Source of the DNA: Mactromeris polynyma
Lineage: Eukaryota > Mollusca > Bivalvia > Venerida > Mactridae
Length of the DNA: 64,000 nt
Direction: 5' to 3'
NCBI GenBank assembly: GCA_032209605.1
Contig: JASFXZ010000032.1
Coordinates: forward strand, 6,883,722-6,947,721
A program made the translations under genes and the position numbers. Shown here in pieces: positions 45,201 through 56,342 of this stretch (position 1 is its first letter; every line of letters begins with the position of its first letter). Under the pieces are notes generated by a model. The model searched no databases. It was not told the DNA's origin and was given only the letters and a program-made list of their open reading frames with translations.

Positions 45201-46376
45201 ATGTTAAAGATATTTCGTTTCAGACGTGTGGCAACGTTCGGCAGCTTGGTGTTGCTGATTTGTTTGACGTGGAATATAGCCACTGAACTTGTTCGAGAAC
45301 TTTCCTCCGGGAATACTATTTGGAACGGCATATATTCAAACCGTAAGTCAACGGTGCTGTTTGAAGACAACAAGAAACATGACAGTCGAGGTGAAGAGTC
45401 CCATCACGTGGCCTTTCTTAAGGTCCACAAAACAGGAAGTTCATCAGTGCAAAATATATTTTTAAGGTTTGGACAGTCTCGTAATCTGACCATTATGCTT
45501 GCCCACGACAATGTAAAACTTTCTGAAAATAGCTTTCCGAACATGATAAGTTATTCTAACACTCTAACAGATAAAAATATAGTGCCCCCTCCATATGGAC
45601 GCCATTATGAGATTCTCTGTTGTCACGTGATCTACAACCGAAGTCAGTTTGAGAAATACCTTCCAAAGGACACTAAATACATTGGACTTGTGAGAGATCC
45701 AATCACACGCCTTGAATCCGGCATAAGATACTTCAATTTATTTAAAAACATGAATCTGTCAAAGTACGCAGATGACCCATTGCGTTTTGAAAAAGCACCC
45801 CACTCCATGTCTAACAATCGGATGTCATTTGAATTCGGATATCCTTTAACGTTATTTCCAAATAGTCATGAACAACCTGATGACCTGGAAACAGCTATTA
45901 AAGAATACACGAATAAACTGTTCAAAGAGTTTGATTTGATCATGATCAACGAAAGAATGGATGAATCTTTAGTTCTTATGAAACGGGTTCTGAACTGGCA
46001 TGCGAAAGACATATTGTATATGAAACAACTGGTATCTAAGCAGGAAACGCGTAGGTTTACGGATACCGACATTAGGAATCTGAAATCGTTCTTGTATTTA
46101 GACTTTTTCTTGTATCAGCGTGCACTGGACGTCTTTAGTGCTAAGGTAAGGAGCTTGGGTGAAGATTTCGATGAAGAGGTTGAAATGTATAAGAAAGACA
46201 AAGCAAAAGTTACTGAATTTTGCAAAACATCTGTAAATTCGTTTGTGACATTTGACGGCACTAAATGGAACAGTGCATATAATGTCACCCGTGAAGATTG
46301 TAAACTATATACCTTCTTTGAAATCCACTACATTCAACAAATCAGAAAACAACAATATGGGCGAATCGACAATTGA
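45201..46376 (+). CDS. Galactose-3-O-sulfotransferase-like enzyme (GAL3ST family)
   Basis: 391 residues in one exon. A short cytoplasmic basic start is followed by one membrane segment at about 10-30 (signal-anchor, type II), a stem, then the catalytic domain. The PAPS 5'-phosphosulfate loop is LKVHKTGSSS (73-82), typical of GAL3ST, and the 3'-phosphate motif is IGLVRDPITRLESG (161-174). Several Asn-glycosylation sequons (NLT, NRS, NVT) occur. Length agrees with the family (about 400-480). Members act in the Golgi and transfer sulfate from PAPS to galactose of glycolipids or glycoproteins. The substrate of this member cannot be told. The start ATG directly precedes the basic/hydrophobic anchor; no acceptor is evident close upstream. 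Bivalve genomes often carry many such intronless copies (from memory), so orthology to a specific GAL3ST number is not claimed. Confidence 0.9.
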   Translation: MLKIFRFRRVATFGSLVLLICLTWNIATELVRELSSGNTIWNGIYSNRKSTVLFEDNKKHDSRGEESHHVAFLKVHKTGSSSVQNIFLRFGQSRNLTIMLAHDNVKLSENSFPNMISYSNTLTDKNIVPPPYGRHYEILCCHVIYNRSQFEKYLPKDTKYIGLVRDPITRLESGIRYFNLFKNMNLSKYADDPLRFEKAPHSMSNNRMSFEFGYPLTLFPNSHEQPDDLETAIKEYTNKLFKEFDLIMINERMDESLVLMKRVLNWHAKDILYMKQLVSKQETRRFTDTDIRNLKSFLYLDFFLYQRALDVFSAKVRSLGEDFDEEVEMYKKDKAKVTEFCKTSVNSFVTFDGTKWNSAYNVTREDCKLYTFFEIHYIQQIRKQQYGRIDN

Positions 46377-46523
46377 AATGTATGTACATGTACATTATTT
46401 ATACAAATATATGATTAAACAGTCATCTATATTAGAATATTCCACAAAATTCTCATCGAATTCTTAAGTGATATCTATTGACAGATTCAACGTTGTCGAT
46501 ATGTTTGTCGTCTGCTGTAATAG

Positions 46524-46706
46524 TACAGTCGGGATTCGTTCATCGAATTCATCCGGTCCGAAATTGTATTTCGAAATAGTACATGGTTTTGAACCCATTT
46601 CGATTCGACGTGCCTAAGAAGATTCATCGGGACCTAGCTGATATTTATTTCGGACCATACCAAGTATTCGGATAGAAGGTTTTTGAATAAACGAGGTCCG
46701 ATTGTA
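46524..46706. mobile_element. Family-1 MITE
   Basis: Starts TACAGTCGGGATTCGTTCAT and ends 'acgaggtccgattgta'. Full-length, about 183 bp, just downstream of the sulfotransferase. Confidence 0.7.
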
Positions 46707-47628
46707 TTCGCATGCTGAATTCTATGTGTAATGTCCGAAAATGTGTTTTAAAAGCAACTTTTACGTGTATGTTTCAATACACTTGTGTGTGACAGAATAA
46801 GTATGACTGAAACATGTTTGTATTGTATCACCCACGTATGTTTAATATTTCTGTTATATATACAACATATACATGTATATGGCCTGTATATATATGTAAC
46901 AATGACGAAACAAAAGCATATTGAGTGTTATTACATGTATATGTGAATATAAAATATTTTATTATTATAATACTCAATAACCTTGACACATATAGACAAA
47001 CAAGGGACAGCACAACAAGAAACAGGAACAAACATAAACCTAAAACATTAGATATATCAGTACAAAACAATTTCAACCCCATGGAGTTCCAGGGCAAAGT
47101 TAAAGCCGACATAGCCCATATACAGTCTTAGACCGTTTCAAATTCCGCCATATTAGATATTTCATGGATCACGTGGTTCTTCGTGGCGACAGGGATTTAA
47201 TTCGAATGATGCTCGGAACGGGTCAAATTTCCGCGCGACGGTTATCTGTCTTGCTGTGTGTACGTCATAAGAAATTCCGGATAGCGTGAGCAAAACTTTT
47301 ATATTATTGTAATTAGAGCTAATTACCTGGCAATACGTATATCATGGAATCAACAGGATATCCGATAAAATCATGAATCAGAGTAGTTCATTTGTCTACC
47401 GAACAGCTGGCACTTTTGACTACGTTATATAGGCACGCGTCTATTGAACAGTGTTAACTGATATATGATGACGGTGTATACACTCAAGATTAGTCTTTGT
47501 GTGATGTATGGATTACCAGTATACATCGATTCTAACAACTGTACTGACTTGTCGTAACACCTTTTTGACGATGACGGCAGTAGTTCTCGAGAGGGATGAT
47601 ATCATTCCATTCGGGCATATTTTGCAAT

Positions 47629-47806
47629 TACAGTAAAACTTCGTTAAACGACCACCTTAATAATACGACCACCTCGAAATAAGAACACAATAAGAAGTCC
47701 ATTTTCACTGTTTTGTTCTTCATTCAACCTCAATATTAGGACCAGCTCAATTAGTAGACCAGTTTTCAAGGGTCCCAGGGGTGGTCTTTTTATCGAGGAT
47801 TTACTG
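47629..47806. mobile_element. Family-2 MITE
   Basis: Starts 'tacagtaaaacttcgttaaa' and ends 'atcgaggatttactg'. Interior 'ccacctcgaaataagaacac' and 'aagggtcccaggggtggtct'. Full-length, about 178 bp. Confidence 0.65.
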
Positions 47807-48397
47807 TTTATTGATATTGTAAAAAGGACAATTTTTGCGGAAAGGACTATTACATTGTTATTGCTATTGCAACATGATATTGCGATACTGTTGCACTTGC
47901 TGATGTAATCACCAAATGATATAAATAATGTTAAAAACAAATCCTTACTAATGTGATAAAAAAATAAAATGTATTTATAAGGTTCCGTAACATATATACT
48001 CGCTCGAGCGCTATGTACAGCTGACAGGAATTCTGGGCCGCTCTGTATGTGGTGTCAATTAATAATGAAAACATTTAATAATTCGTAAAGAAAACAACAT
48101 CTTCCACATTATAATAAGACATTTTAAAGCAGAAGACGTGGGATATTTTTATCAAACTTTGGCCAGAATAGTCACTGAATATACAGCATAATCATATACA
48201 GTCGGACCTCCTTCATAGGAATTTAATGTTAGCGTTGGAACCCCACATCCCGTTTACGTCAAATAATTTGCGAGGATATAGACATTTTGACGCATCAATC
48301 AACAGACAATCAATGTATAAAAGAGTTAAACTAGAGAAACATTAAATTCATTATTGTACATACGTAGATCAAAGAGAAAATGAAGATATAAGAATAA

Positions 48398-49055
48398 TTA
48401 AGAAGTAAAACCAGTTGGCAGCCGGATCATAGCGAACGGTGATCGATGCGACATACGGCAGCGTTGGATCAGTCTACAATAGGAAGGGGCGGGTTTTTTT
48501 AAAGAAAGACTCTTCCAGTGAGGGACAGTTTTGGACAATTTGTAATAATCTGTTGATTTTGGGAATAGACCATAACTCATATAGTGGACATGCCGGTTTT
48601 TTCCAAAGAGGAGTTAGATGACCTTCTGTATAATGGGGATAGCGAACATGCCATTTGTGATTTTGAACATCATGGTGAGCCTGGAATCTATATGCCGAAG
48701 ATCCACATAGCGCCAGTCAATTGATTGCAACATATAAGCGGGGCTTGATAAGCGTAAGAAATCGGACTTGGTCCATTGGGCATATTTTAATTCTTTGTAC
48801 AGATTCTAGCTGATCAATCCAAGATTAATGTAAGGGTACCAGACTTTGGATAAAAACAGTCGAGATCTAACTGAAATCTTGTATGCAATGGATCTTGGGA
48901 GATTCAAGCTTGCGTATTTACCCTTGGACCTCATAAACGCTTGTTGTTTTGTGTCCGGGTAGCGACCAGCCACTGCCTTATTAATTATGCTACCTTTACT
49001 ATGTGCATGCTCGTGACAATTATTTCGTACGTTGTTGTATATGTCGAGCAATAAA
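48398..49055 (-). pseudogene. LINE reverse-transcriptase C-terminal remnant
   Basis: On the minus strand, broken frames read LFLSKVWYPYINLG, then LESVQRI, later DSRLTMMFKITNGMFAIP, and finally YGLFPKSTDYYKLSKTVPHW. These match the order of conserved features after the RT domain of CR1/jockey-type LINEs (VWDPY, LE-VQRRAARF, R...MYKI, then a final WN.LP-like part). Several stops and frame changes show decay. Superfamily choice is tentative. Confidence 0.5.
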
Positions 49056-49434
49056 CATAAATAGCTAATGTTTACGATAATAAATAGATGTTGACGTGAG
49101 ATGCTCTAAATATTTAGTGTTGTTTGTCCTTCAAATGTATGAAAATTCACGGCTTGTCATTCTCACGCCTATTTCCTGGAGGCGACTTGTTCGTTTTCGA
49201 TCAATTTTCTTCAAACATTGAACATATTTGTTAATGTAAGTGGTATTTTAAATAAGTTGCAAGTAAAATTGATATGAATTGAATGCTTTAATTATATTGC
49301 ATTCCTAGGAACGCGCATTGGAGCTATTATTCCAATTGAACATATTTCGGATAAAATCATTCGGATAAAATTATAAATTATATTTCACGAATGTCAGCGA
49401 AGATTTCATCTTTGTGCAATAATGACTGATATAA

Positions 49435-49510
49435 TTAACATGTTTGTGACATAAATGCACATCAACGTTGATATAATTAACATGTTTGTCACATAAATGC
49501 GCATCCACGT
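49435..49510. repeat. Tandem duplication of about 36 bp
   Basis: Two adjacent copies of 'gatataattaacatgtttgt' + 'gacataaatgcacatc', differing at a few positions. Confidence 0.7.
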
Positions 49511-49607
49511 CGTAATTTGTGTCATGCAATATTATTCTATAAAAGTTTATTATAAATTCACTGGCACCAGAGTTACAAACTGAAAGCCGTTTTCCGTCAA
49601 ACCCCGG

Positions 49608-49705
49608 GCTGCGGGACAACTCGACCCCTGACCAATTCGACACCTAAGTCAACTCGACCCCTTAGTCAACTCGACTCCTAATTTTGCTAAGTCAACTCGA
49701 CCCCT
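49608..49705. repeat. Short tandem 'aactcgacccct' repeat
   Basis: About five imperfect units of 'gtcaactcgacccct' with spacing of 12-20 bp. Non-coding. Similar in style to the 'acgtccccacttttggtc' array in RPL13. Confidence 0.6.
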
Positions 49706-49789
49706 CTGTATTGTTAAGAGGATCAGGTGTAAAAGATGATTTAATCAAAATAAATTATAAGAATTATTTATATGTTCATTACTTACCCT

Positions 49790-50010
49790 TTCGCAGAAAC
49801 GAGGGCATATTGGTTTGCACATGTCGATCTGTCCGTCGGTCTGTAACCTTTTCGTTTCTGATCAATAACTCGAGAACCTCTTGACCTATCATCCTCAAAC
49901 TTGGTCCACACATTCATCTTGGATAGCAGAGGAACCCTATAGCTTTTGGTGTCACATGCTCAAAGGTCAAGGTCACAGGAGGGCATGTTTTACAAACATC
50001 TCTTGTTTCC
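49790..50010. repeat. Dispersed repeat, family 5
   Basis: Contains 'gagggcatattggtttgcac', 'ccttttcgtttctgatcaat', 'aaacttggtccacacattca' and 'caaaggtcaaggtcacagg'. A close copy in the same orientation lies at 60780-60985, partial pieces at 37560-37685 and (inverted) 11368-11445. Non-coding; class unknown. Confidence 0.6.
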
Positions 50011-50163
50011 AACTTACTACTTCAAGTAGTTCGGGTCATTGTCTTGCCTATAGTAAATATATTTAATAGAAGGGACAATGACCTACTAATGATTATGAGT
50101 TATTATATACAGTGACTGTTACTGCATTTGATTCTTATTTAACTTTTTAATTTCAGAAAAAAA

Positions 50164-51489
50164 ATGAAGTGTGTTGACAATTCTAATCTAACTTTGGATA
50201 GACTCTTTGCATTATACGAAAGACAAGAATTCTGTGATATTCAGTTGAAGGTCGGAAACACGAGATATTCTACGCATCGTATGGTTTTGTGTATGAGCAG
50301 TGATGTTTTTAGAACGATGCTGACAAGTAACACGTGGCCGGAGAGTCGAAGTAACCTCGTAGTTCTTCAGGAAGACCCAGAATGTTGCGATGTGTTTCAA
50401 TTATTTTTGAAGTACTTATATAAGGGACAAGTGCTGCTGGACAAAAATAATGTGTTGCCTTTGTTGACACTTGCCGATAAGTACAATGTTTCAGATCTTT
50501 CAAAATCCTGCCTTGTGTTTATGCAGGACAACGCTTCCTTGGAATGTAAGCATGTCATCATTCCATGGTTACAATATGCAGTAATTTGTGGATACAGAGA
50601 AACTGAAGACGCATGCCGGACATTTATGACTTACAATTTCGAAGCCCTGATAAACACACCAGAGTTTGTGAATATTAATAAAAAGATACTGATTTCCTTT
50701 CTTACAAGTTCAAATCTTGTTGTTAATGGGGAATATAGATTGTATAAAGCTGTGAAAAAATGGCTTACTGCGAATGACTATCACAATGCTGGTGAACCAA
50801 ATTTGATGTTCAAATCGGTAATGCAACATGTACGCTTTCCAATGATGCATTTGTCAGAAATTGCAACTCTTCAAAACGACCCGTTTGTTAACAGTCACCA
50901 AGACTTTTACCTCAACAAAATATTTTCCGCTATGAAATATCATACTTCATCTTCAGAATGTAGCTCCAGCAATACTGGATATAATCAACTTTGGAACAGT
51001 CAGTTTATGCCTAGAATATATGATACGGAAAGTTGGAGTACTAATATATCTGTTGAAAATCTGCAATCGGTGAGAGTAGGGGAGGTAAGAGGTGCATTCT
51101 TTACCACACCAGCAAGTTGTTCTGATGCCGATAGTAACACCCATATGGACTGGCATGTCATGTTCTATCCCCGAGGAGTTCAGTACGAGAAGTTTGTCAT
51201 GATTGGCGTTCCGAACAATAATACGATACCTGGTAATGTGATCCAAAGCGTGAGGTTGGCCTTGTCAACACGGTGTGAAGTTAAGAGACGATTTAAGATC
51301 ACTGTTCTTGTTGTTGCCGAGGACGACGATGATGAATATGTTTGTGAGGCAGAGACTAAAGATGCTATATTTGATACTAATCACTCCTTGTTTAATTTTG
51401 AAAATGTTGTGCCATTCGTATATACCACAAGAAGGAATTTTTCATCGCTAAACGTCAAAATTGTTGTAAGACCAGTGTACCTGTTCTAA
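50164..51489 (+). CDS. BTB-BACK domain protein, BTBD17-like
   Basis: 441 residues in one coding exon. A splice acceptor (tttcag at about 50151-50156) lies directly before the ATG, so non-coding exon(s) are upstream. The BTB/POZ fold is at about 15-120 with FCDIQLKVG (23-31), HRMVLCMSSDVFRTML (38-53), FLKYLYKGQV (81-90) and LADKYNV (103-109). The BACK domain is at about 130-235. The C-terminal about 290-441 looks like the MATH/TRAF-like beta domain of BTBD17 (WHVMFYPRGV, FKITVLVV). BTBD17 and its fly relative TANGO10 are poorly understood; TANGO10 acts with a Cullin-3 ligase in neurons. No signal peptide here, although vertebrate BTBD17 is predicted to have one. A poly(A) signal AATAAA is near 51646. 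Placement as BTBD17-like rather than another BTB-BACK gene rests on the overall domain order. Confidence 0.85.
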   Translation: MKCVDNSNLTLDRLFALYERQEFCDIQLKVGNTRYSTHRMVLCMSSDVFRTMLTSNTWPESRSNLVVLQEDPECCDVFQLFLKYLYKGQVLLDKNNVLPLLTLADKYNVSDLSKSCLVFMQDNASLECKHVIIPWLQYAVICGYRETEDACRTFMTYNFEALINTPEFVNINKKILISFLTSSNLVVNGEYRLYKAVKKWLTANDYHNAGEPNLMFKSVMQHVRFPMMHLSEIATLQNDPFVNSHQDFYLNKIFSAMKYHTSSSECSSSNTGYNQLWNSQFMPRIYDTESWSTNISVENLQSVRVGEVRGAFFTTPASCSDADSNTHMDWHVMFYPRGVQYEKFVMIGVPNNNTIPGNVIQSVRLALSTRCEVKRRFKITVLVVAEDDDDEYVCEAETKDAIFDTNHSLFNFENVVPFVYTTRRNFSSLNVKIVVRPVYLF

Positions 51490-52366
51490 ATGTAATGGAA
51501 GGCCATCCAGAAAAAAATGTTTGTTTGTCATAACCCTACCTTCACCTCAAAGTGGCCCTTGCTAAAAATAGTTTGGTGTCCGAGTTGGTAAAAATTATTG
51601 GGCCAAGTATTAACGGTGGATACTTGAAACCATTAATCTTGAGTGATAAATAAATATATACAATGTATCATCTTTATACCAACCCAGTAAAATTGTGCTT
51701 GGTCAGATTACGCTAAACAAATAATTTTTAAGGATGGCCTGATGTATAAGTTTGGTGTGTTTATGACTTTATTGTTTCCTGTTTATTTATGAGCATACTA
51801 CTTTTCATCTGCATTAAATATGCTTCAACACTAAAGGTGTCATGATTTGCCTGAAGCTTACCACAATATATTGCAATGCTTTAGCAACGTATCGTAATAT
51901 GTACAACAATATATTGTATCTTTAACCTAAAACTGAGATATTTTTCTTACATCAGAGATAATATTGATATCTTTCATGCTTGGGCAGTTTTGTTTATTTT
52001 TTAAAATGATGACCATTATTTGCGACAGAATATTTCAGACATGTTTTTAAAGCCGTACAAACATTTGTTCAGGTGAAAATTCAAGTTTGCCATGGAAACC
52101 AGAAACAAACTGATTTGTCGCATTGATAAATAAAATATCTGTGGAATAATAGTTTTTGTTCTTAATGATAAATCCTTGTTTTTTGGCTCAATAAATTAAA
52201 CACAGTCACTGATGTACAATGGGCCCCATGTTACAAAGCCTTTGTTTGCTGTTTCTTAACCCTGCTTCGTGAAGTTTGGTAGATTGGTAGGCAATTTGTT
52301 TTAAAAATCACCACAACTTGAATGGTACTTACTATTTTGTTAATTTTTTAAGCCCTGTTGACCAGT

Positions 52367-52529
52367 ATACAGTTTTATCGAGTCCCAATTTTATTTCGAA
52401 TAATACATTGTTTCAAATAGCTCATTTGAATTCGACATCCCTATGAAGATACATCGGAACCTGATATTTATTACGGATTATACCGAGTATTCAGATAAAA
52501 GGTTGTCCAATTAACGGGGTCCGACTGTA
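52367..52529. mobile_element. Family-1 MITE
   Basis: Starts 'tatacagttttatcgagtcc' (left end shortened by about 20 bp) and ends 'acggggtccgactgta'. Confidence 0.6.
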
Positions 52530-52768
52530 TATTAATAGCATCTCTGTACAGAATACAGTTATGACTGCATACAACAGTTACTGTTCATGAATAATCACTT
52601 TTATCATAGATAATTCCAGGCAAACCTCTAGTTCATCTAATGGATATAAAGGTCTGATATTACCAAAATAAATCTTTTTATTTCTAAATATCTGTATCGC
52701 GTCACATAACGAAAGAAAAATTGAATTTGGAAATAATGAAGTCTATACATAATCTGCTGTCGTATCGA

Positions 52769-52901
52769 CCACAGGAGATTGCCACGAGTTATCTCCCTTT
52801 GTCCCTTCTAAGAGTTCTCTCCCTTTATCCCTTCCAGAGTTCTATATACACATATACTATAGAAGGGTTAAAGGGAGAGAACTTGTGGCAATCTCCTGTG
52901 G
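52769..52901. mobile_element. Family-4 hairpin element, best-preserved copy
   Basis: Ends CCACAGGAGATTGCCACGAG and, inverted, 'acttgtggcaatctcctgtgg'. The arms contain 'tctccctttatcccttc' and its complement around 'tatatacacatatacta'. Flanks TATCGA/TATTGA may be a target duplication of about 6 bp. Confidence 0.7.
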
Positions 52902-53094
52902 TATTGACATACAGTGTACAAGCATGAAAACACAATAAATGCATGCAAGATTCATACTGGTTGCCATACTGTCTGAAGAGATATGGACTGCTACTGTTGA
53001 ACCTCTTATCAGCAGAGAAAATAATTAACATCACGTAAAGGATTTCTAAACTTATTGAAATCTCAATTTCCAATTTAACTTTTTTACCCAGTCT

Positions 53095-53160
53095 GGTTGG
53101 CACAGTTGGTAGAGCACTGGGGTGTCACCTGGGACAACCGGTTCGATCCCCGGGCTGAGC
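53095..53160 (+). repeat. tRNA-like SINE head
   Basis: 'ggttggcacagttggtagag' (A box) and 'ccggttcgatccccggg' (B box) at tRNA-like spacing. The anticodon stem is weak and the 3' acceptor strand does not match. Probably a SINE head. Confidence 0.45.
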
Positions 53161-53281
53161 AGTTCATTTTCTTCTATGATATTTGCCTACGGTCATTTGT
53201 CCTCAATGCATGAAAAAAGGCATTGATTCTAAATCAGACAAAATAAATTAACTTTTCTTGTTTGCTCTACCTTACCCTAAT

Positions 53282-55207
53282 TCATACAAGCACATCAAAT
53301 AAATGAGCTCTGGAACTGTTCGGTGTGAACAGACTAGAGCCCCATTCTGTCACAGCGACATAGTCACCGATAGCCGATATTGCATATGGAATTTTTACAC
53401 CATCTCTAGAAGTCACAAATTTATTATCCACTAGTCTACCATTTTCAGATATCACATGGATTGTACTGTTGTCCAGACACAGATATATACCTCCAGATGG
53501 ATGGCAAGCCACGCCCCATGGTGATGCATTTAGCGTGTAGCTCCATTTTATTCGCCCATCTACATCCACACAAATCAATGCTCGTTTGTCACGATCTGAC
53601 ACAAGAATATCGCCACTAGATGTCACCGAAATAAATCTCGGCCATCCAAACAAACTATCCCCGGAATCTGCCTTATCTATTGTCCTAATAATGGCAGCGT
53701 TTGTGTCGATTATGTCTATGCTTTGGTTACCTATTACGCAACAAGAAACAGCAAATGTTCTATCGGATAATGTGGCTATACCTTCGTAAGGTTTCACTGT
53801 TGTTAGAGTGTCTTTGATCTCCAGCCCATCATCGGTTGCAATGTATAAAAGTTGTTTTTGTTCTGGTAGAGTGACAACTACATCTGAGTCGTTGTGTGCC
53901 GGACTAACACACACCGGACAGTTAACAGCTAGAAGGTCCGGAGGCAAGCTGGAGTGTCGGATGTCAAATTTGAAGATTTGACCATTATGTGCATCAGTTA
54001 CAACAATATAATCACCAACAATAGTTATACCAGTAAGCTGCCAACATTCATTCATCCTGTCTGCTGCTTTAACATCGAATGTAATCTTATTGTGGCGTGG
54101 TGTCGGCGGCTGCGATCTTGGCGTATCAAGCTCTGATCGAGCGCTTGGAAGACTCAAAGATCTGGAAGTTCTTGCAGAGTTTAAGGGAACTCTTGGTGTA
54201 TGAGATCTTGTTCCAGATGCGGAAGAAAATTTAGGGTGGTTCTCGTATTGGTTAATACTCTGTACTACAACGGAGCCCAGTGCAGGTGGATTCTCAAATA
54301 TTCGCTCTGTCCCCTCATTTACTGCAAAATAGATCTTCATAGCTGGTGTTTGCATTGACAAAGACTTCAATGCGTTATCAAATTCTTTCACTTGCTTCTC
54401 TACGTTTGTGACGGTGTTCATAATGTCAATACCTGTACCAGTGTTGCATACTTCATCAAAGTTACTTATTGTCTCATTAATGTTTCCAGCTACTGCGAGA
54501 GCTTGAGTGCTATCTCTCACAGCTGATTTCCCTGCTTCTTTAACCGTGTTTTTCATGTCGTCAATCCGTTGCATAGCTGTTTGATAATAGAATTTTAGTT
54601 TAGTTTCAAGGTCAGTAATCTGTGACATTGCAGTCTCTTTGCAGCTTTTTAAAGAGCTGTGTCCCGTGTCGTCGCCATATTGGTACTGTCTCGCGAACTG
54701 CACTTGTCTTTGCAAAGCATTTCTTATCTGAACAATTCTTGGTCGATACTGTTCCACGGCTTCTTCTATACTCACACATTCACACCTACTTCCTTTGTGG
54801 TTCTTAACCACGCAATAGGCACAAGCTGTGGTTGAACACTTCCGGCAAAAGAATTCTTTTAGTCGATTGTTATGCTCCTTACACATCATACTTCCGGCCC
54901 CTGTGCCATCCGTGGCATGCACCAGAACAGCACTCAGAAGGCTGCCAAGGAATGTATCTGGTGGGAATGCCGAGGCCCATTGCTTGATGGCGATAGCAGG
55001 CGACGGACGACCTATCTGCGTACGATCGTTTGGACACTTGAAATGAAGCGCACCCGGGTTTGTCACTGTTTGTTTTATATGGTCTTCTAAGCATTGTTTA
55101 CAAAAACTGTGTCCACATGGTAACAGCCTAGGGTCAGTATACCTACCAAGGCATATACTGCACATTAAATAATCATTTTCAACGTTCCTTACAACTCGTT
55201 CCGACAT
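53282..55207 (-). CDS. TRIM-type RING/B-box E3 ubiquitin ligase with NHL-like propeller
   Basis: 641 residues in one exon. RING finger 16-61: C16, C19, C31, H33, C36, C39, C58 and D61 (CSICL...CGHSFCKQC...CPND). B-box around 109-145 (CKEH...CRKCSTTACAYC). A coiled coil is likely at about 150-290, then a Ser/Thr-Pro-rich linker (about 335-385, SARTSRSLSLPSARSE). The C-terminal about 390-641 is a beta-propeller-like region with NHL-style strands (GITIVGDYIVVTDAHNGQIF, ISVTSSGDILVSDRDKRALI). By class this is a cytosolic E3 ligase similar to TRIM2/3/56/71-type proteins, an expanded group in bivalves; the target is unknown. The start is the only upstream ATG before the RING. Transcribed divergently from RTTN with 1.1 kb between. 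Confidence 0.92.
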   Translation of the reverse strand: MSERVVRNVENDYLMCSICLGRYTDPRLLPCGHSFCKQCLEDHIKQTVTNPGALHFKCPNDRTQIGRPSPAIAIKQWASAFPPDTFLGSLLSAVLVHATDGTGAGSMMCKEHNNRLKEFFCRKCSTTACAYCVVKNHKGSRCECVSIEEAVEQYRPRIVQIRNALQRQVQFARQYQYGDDTGHSSLKSCKETAMSQITDLETKLKFYYQTAMQRIDDMKNTVKEAGKSAVRDSTQALAVAGNINETISNFDEVCNTGTGIDIMNTVTNVEKQVKEFDNALKSLSMQTPAMKIYFAVNEGTERIFENPPALGSVVVQSINQYENHPKFSSASGTRSHTPRVPLNSARTSRSLSLPSARSELDTPRSQPPTPRHNKITFDVKAADRMNECWQLTGITIVGDYIVVTDAHNGQIFKFDIRHSSLPPDLLAVNCPVCVSPAHNDSDVVVTLPEQKQLLYIATDDGLEIKDTLTTVKPYEGIATLSDRTFAVSCCVIGNQSIDIIDTNAAIIRTIDKADSGDSLFGWPRFISVTSSGDILVSDRDKRALICVDVDGRIKWSYTLNASPWGVACHPSGGIYLCLDNSTIHVISENGRLVDNKFVTSRDGVKIPYAISAIGDYVAVTEWGSSLFTPNSSRAHLFDVLV

Positions 55208-56342
55208 AGTTAATCAATCACGTGACTTAGAAAGAAAGTCCTCTAATTTCTCGTGCACAAACCATATTTATCACGTGACGCCAGTCAAACATTATCCGGA
55301 AATCAACGATCACGATCTACTACTATTTAGTCTACACTTCGTTCTACGAACACATTTAACTAATTAGTTCGTATTAGTTAATAACAAGTCTCGTTAAAAT
55401 CCAATAATTGAAATGCCACACACAAAATTACGTCTCAAACACATTTCTCTATAAACGCGAAAACTGTTATTTGTTTTATATGTACTAGTTACATAGACGC
55501 GTTAAATATTCATTTACAATTCTCAAACTTTGAACACTCGATACATTCCCGTAATGCAACCTATGTGTTAGGTAATCCCCGCTGTTTATCTAATACATTA
55601 ATGTAAATGTTGATTTGAATGCAGTTTAAGAAGATATTGAACGGAGAGGAAATGTCGTCGGCTGGGTATTCACGATCATAAATCGAACGTAAGCGACATG
55701 TACACACGACATTCTCATGTACGACCCAGTGTTTACAGTAAATTCAAAATCAATCGATTAGATCAATATGTAGAGCTCTACGTACACAATTTCTAATGAT
55801 TGAAATGCGAGGGTAAAACCGGTCTTAAGATACGGGTGATTGAAAGTTTAAAGATTTAAATAAATGAATCATAAATGATCGACAGGTTAAGTTACTCTAG
55901 TTAGGAAGCGAAATATTCTACTATGGAAGTTTCTTAACTGGCATTCGGTCCGTTATAAAGGTGCATGGTTTATATTCCATTTACCATAACAGTAATTTGC
56001 AGACAGAATACAACATAGATGAAATTTATATACTTAAACGCTTTTCTAAATTTCAACCTAGTACGTTTCGTGCAAAACAAAAATATAAATTTTGGTAGAA
56101 ATCTTTGTAAATATCGACTTGAAAAGATTGAAGTATGAGTAAGAATGAAGTAAAACGAATTTAGTCTATGTAACTTTTAGTGGTGCGAACCGTAACTCGG
56201 AGCGAAACATCTTCCTATGCACAGAGTTCACTCCCTTTATTTAGGAACTCTTCACATGGCGGATGTTTTGAAACAAGTCCGAACATTACTTGCAATCAAA
56301 ATGTTTTTATCTTAACTGGAACTTGGAGGCATTAGCTTCACC
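55208..56342. promoter_or_regulatory. Shared upstream region of the TRIM gene (-) and RTTN (+)
   Basis: 1135 bp between divergent start codons. CpGs and 'cacgtgac' E-boxes occur close to the TRIM start (55218-55280). No TATA or coding exon was identified, and I found no MITE here, unlike most gaps of this window. Confidence 0.4.

Larger units (their letters stand above)
46377..48397. other. Intergenic region 3' of the sulfotransferase
   Basis: Family-1 MITE 46524-46706, family-2 MITE 47629-47806, and a family-1 fragment near 48198. The remaining AT-rich sequence shows no gene. A short less AT-rich part (47160-47290) has several CpGs but no recognisable exon. Confidence 0.45.
51490..53281. 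other. Intergenic region between BTBD17-like and TRIM genes (convergent)
   Basis: Two 3' UTRs facing each other, with a family-1 MITE (52367-52529), the best family-4 hairpin (52769-52901) and a tRNA-like SINE head (53095-53160). No other exon seen. Confidence 0.5.

Noticed and set aside
54622..55090. Plus-strand frames of 60-72 codons within the TRIM gene
   Set aside because: Antisense shadows of the RING/B-box coding exon.
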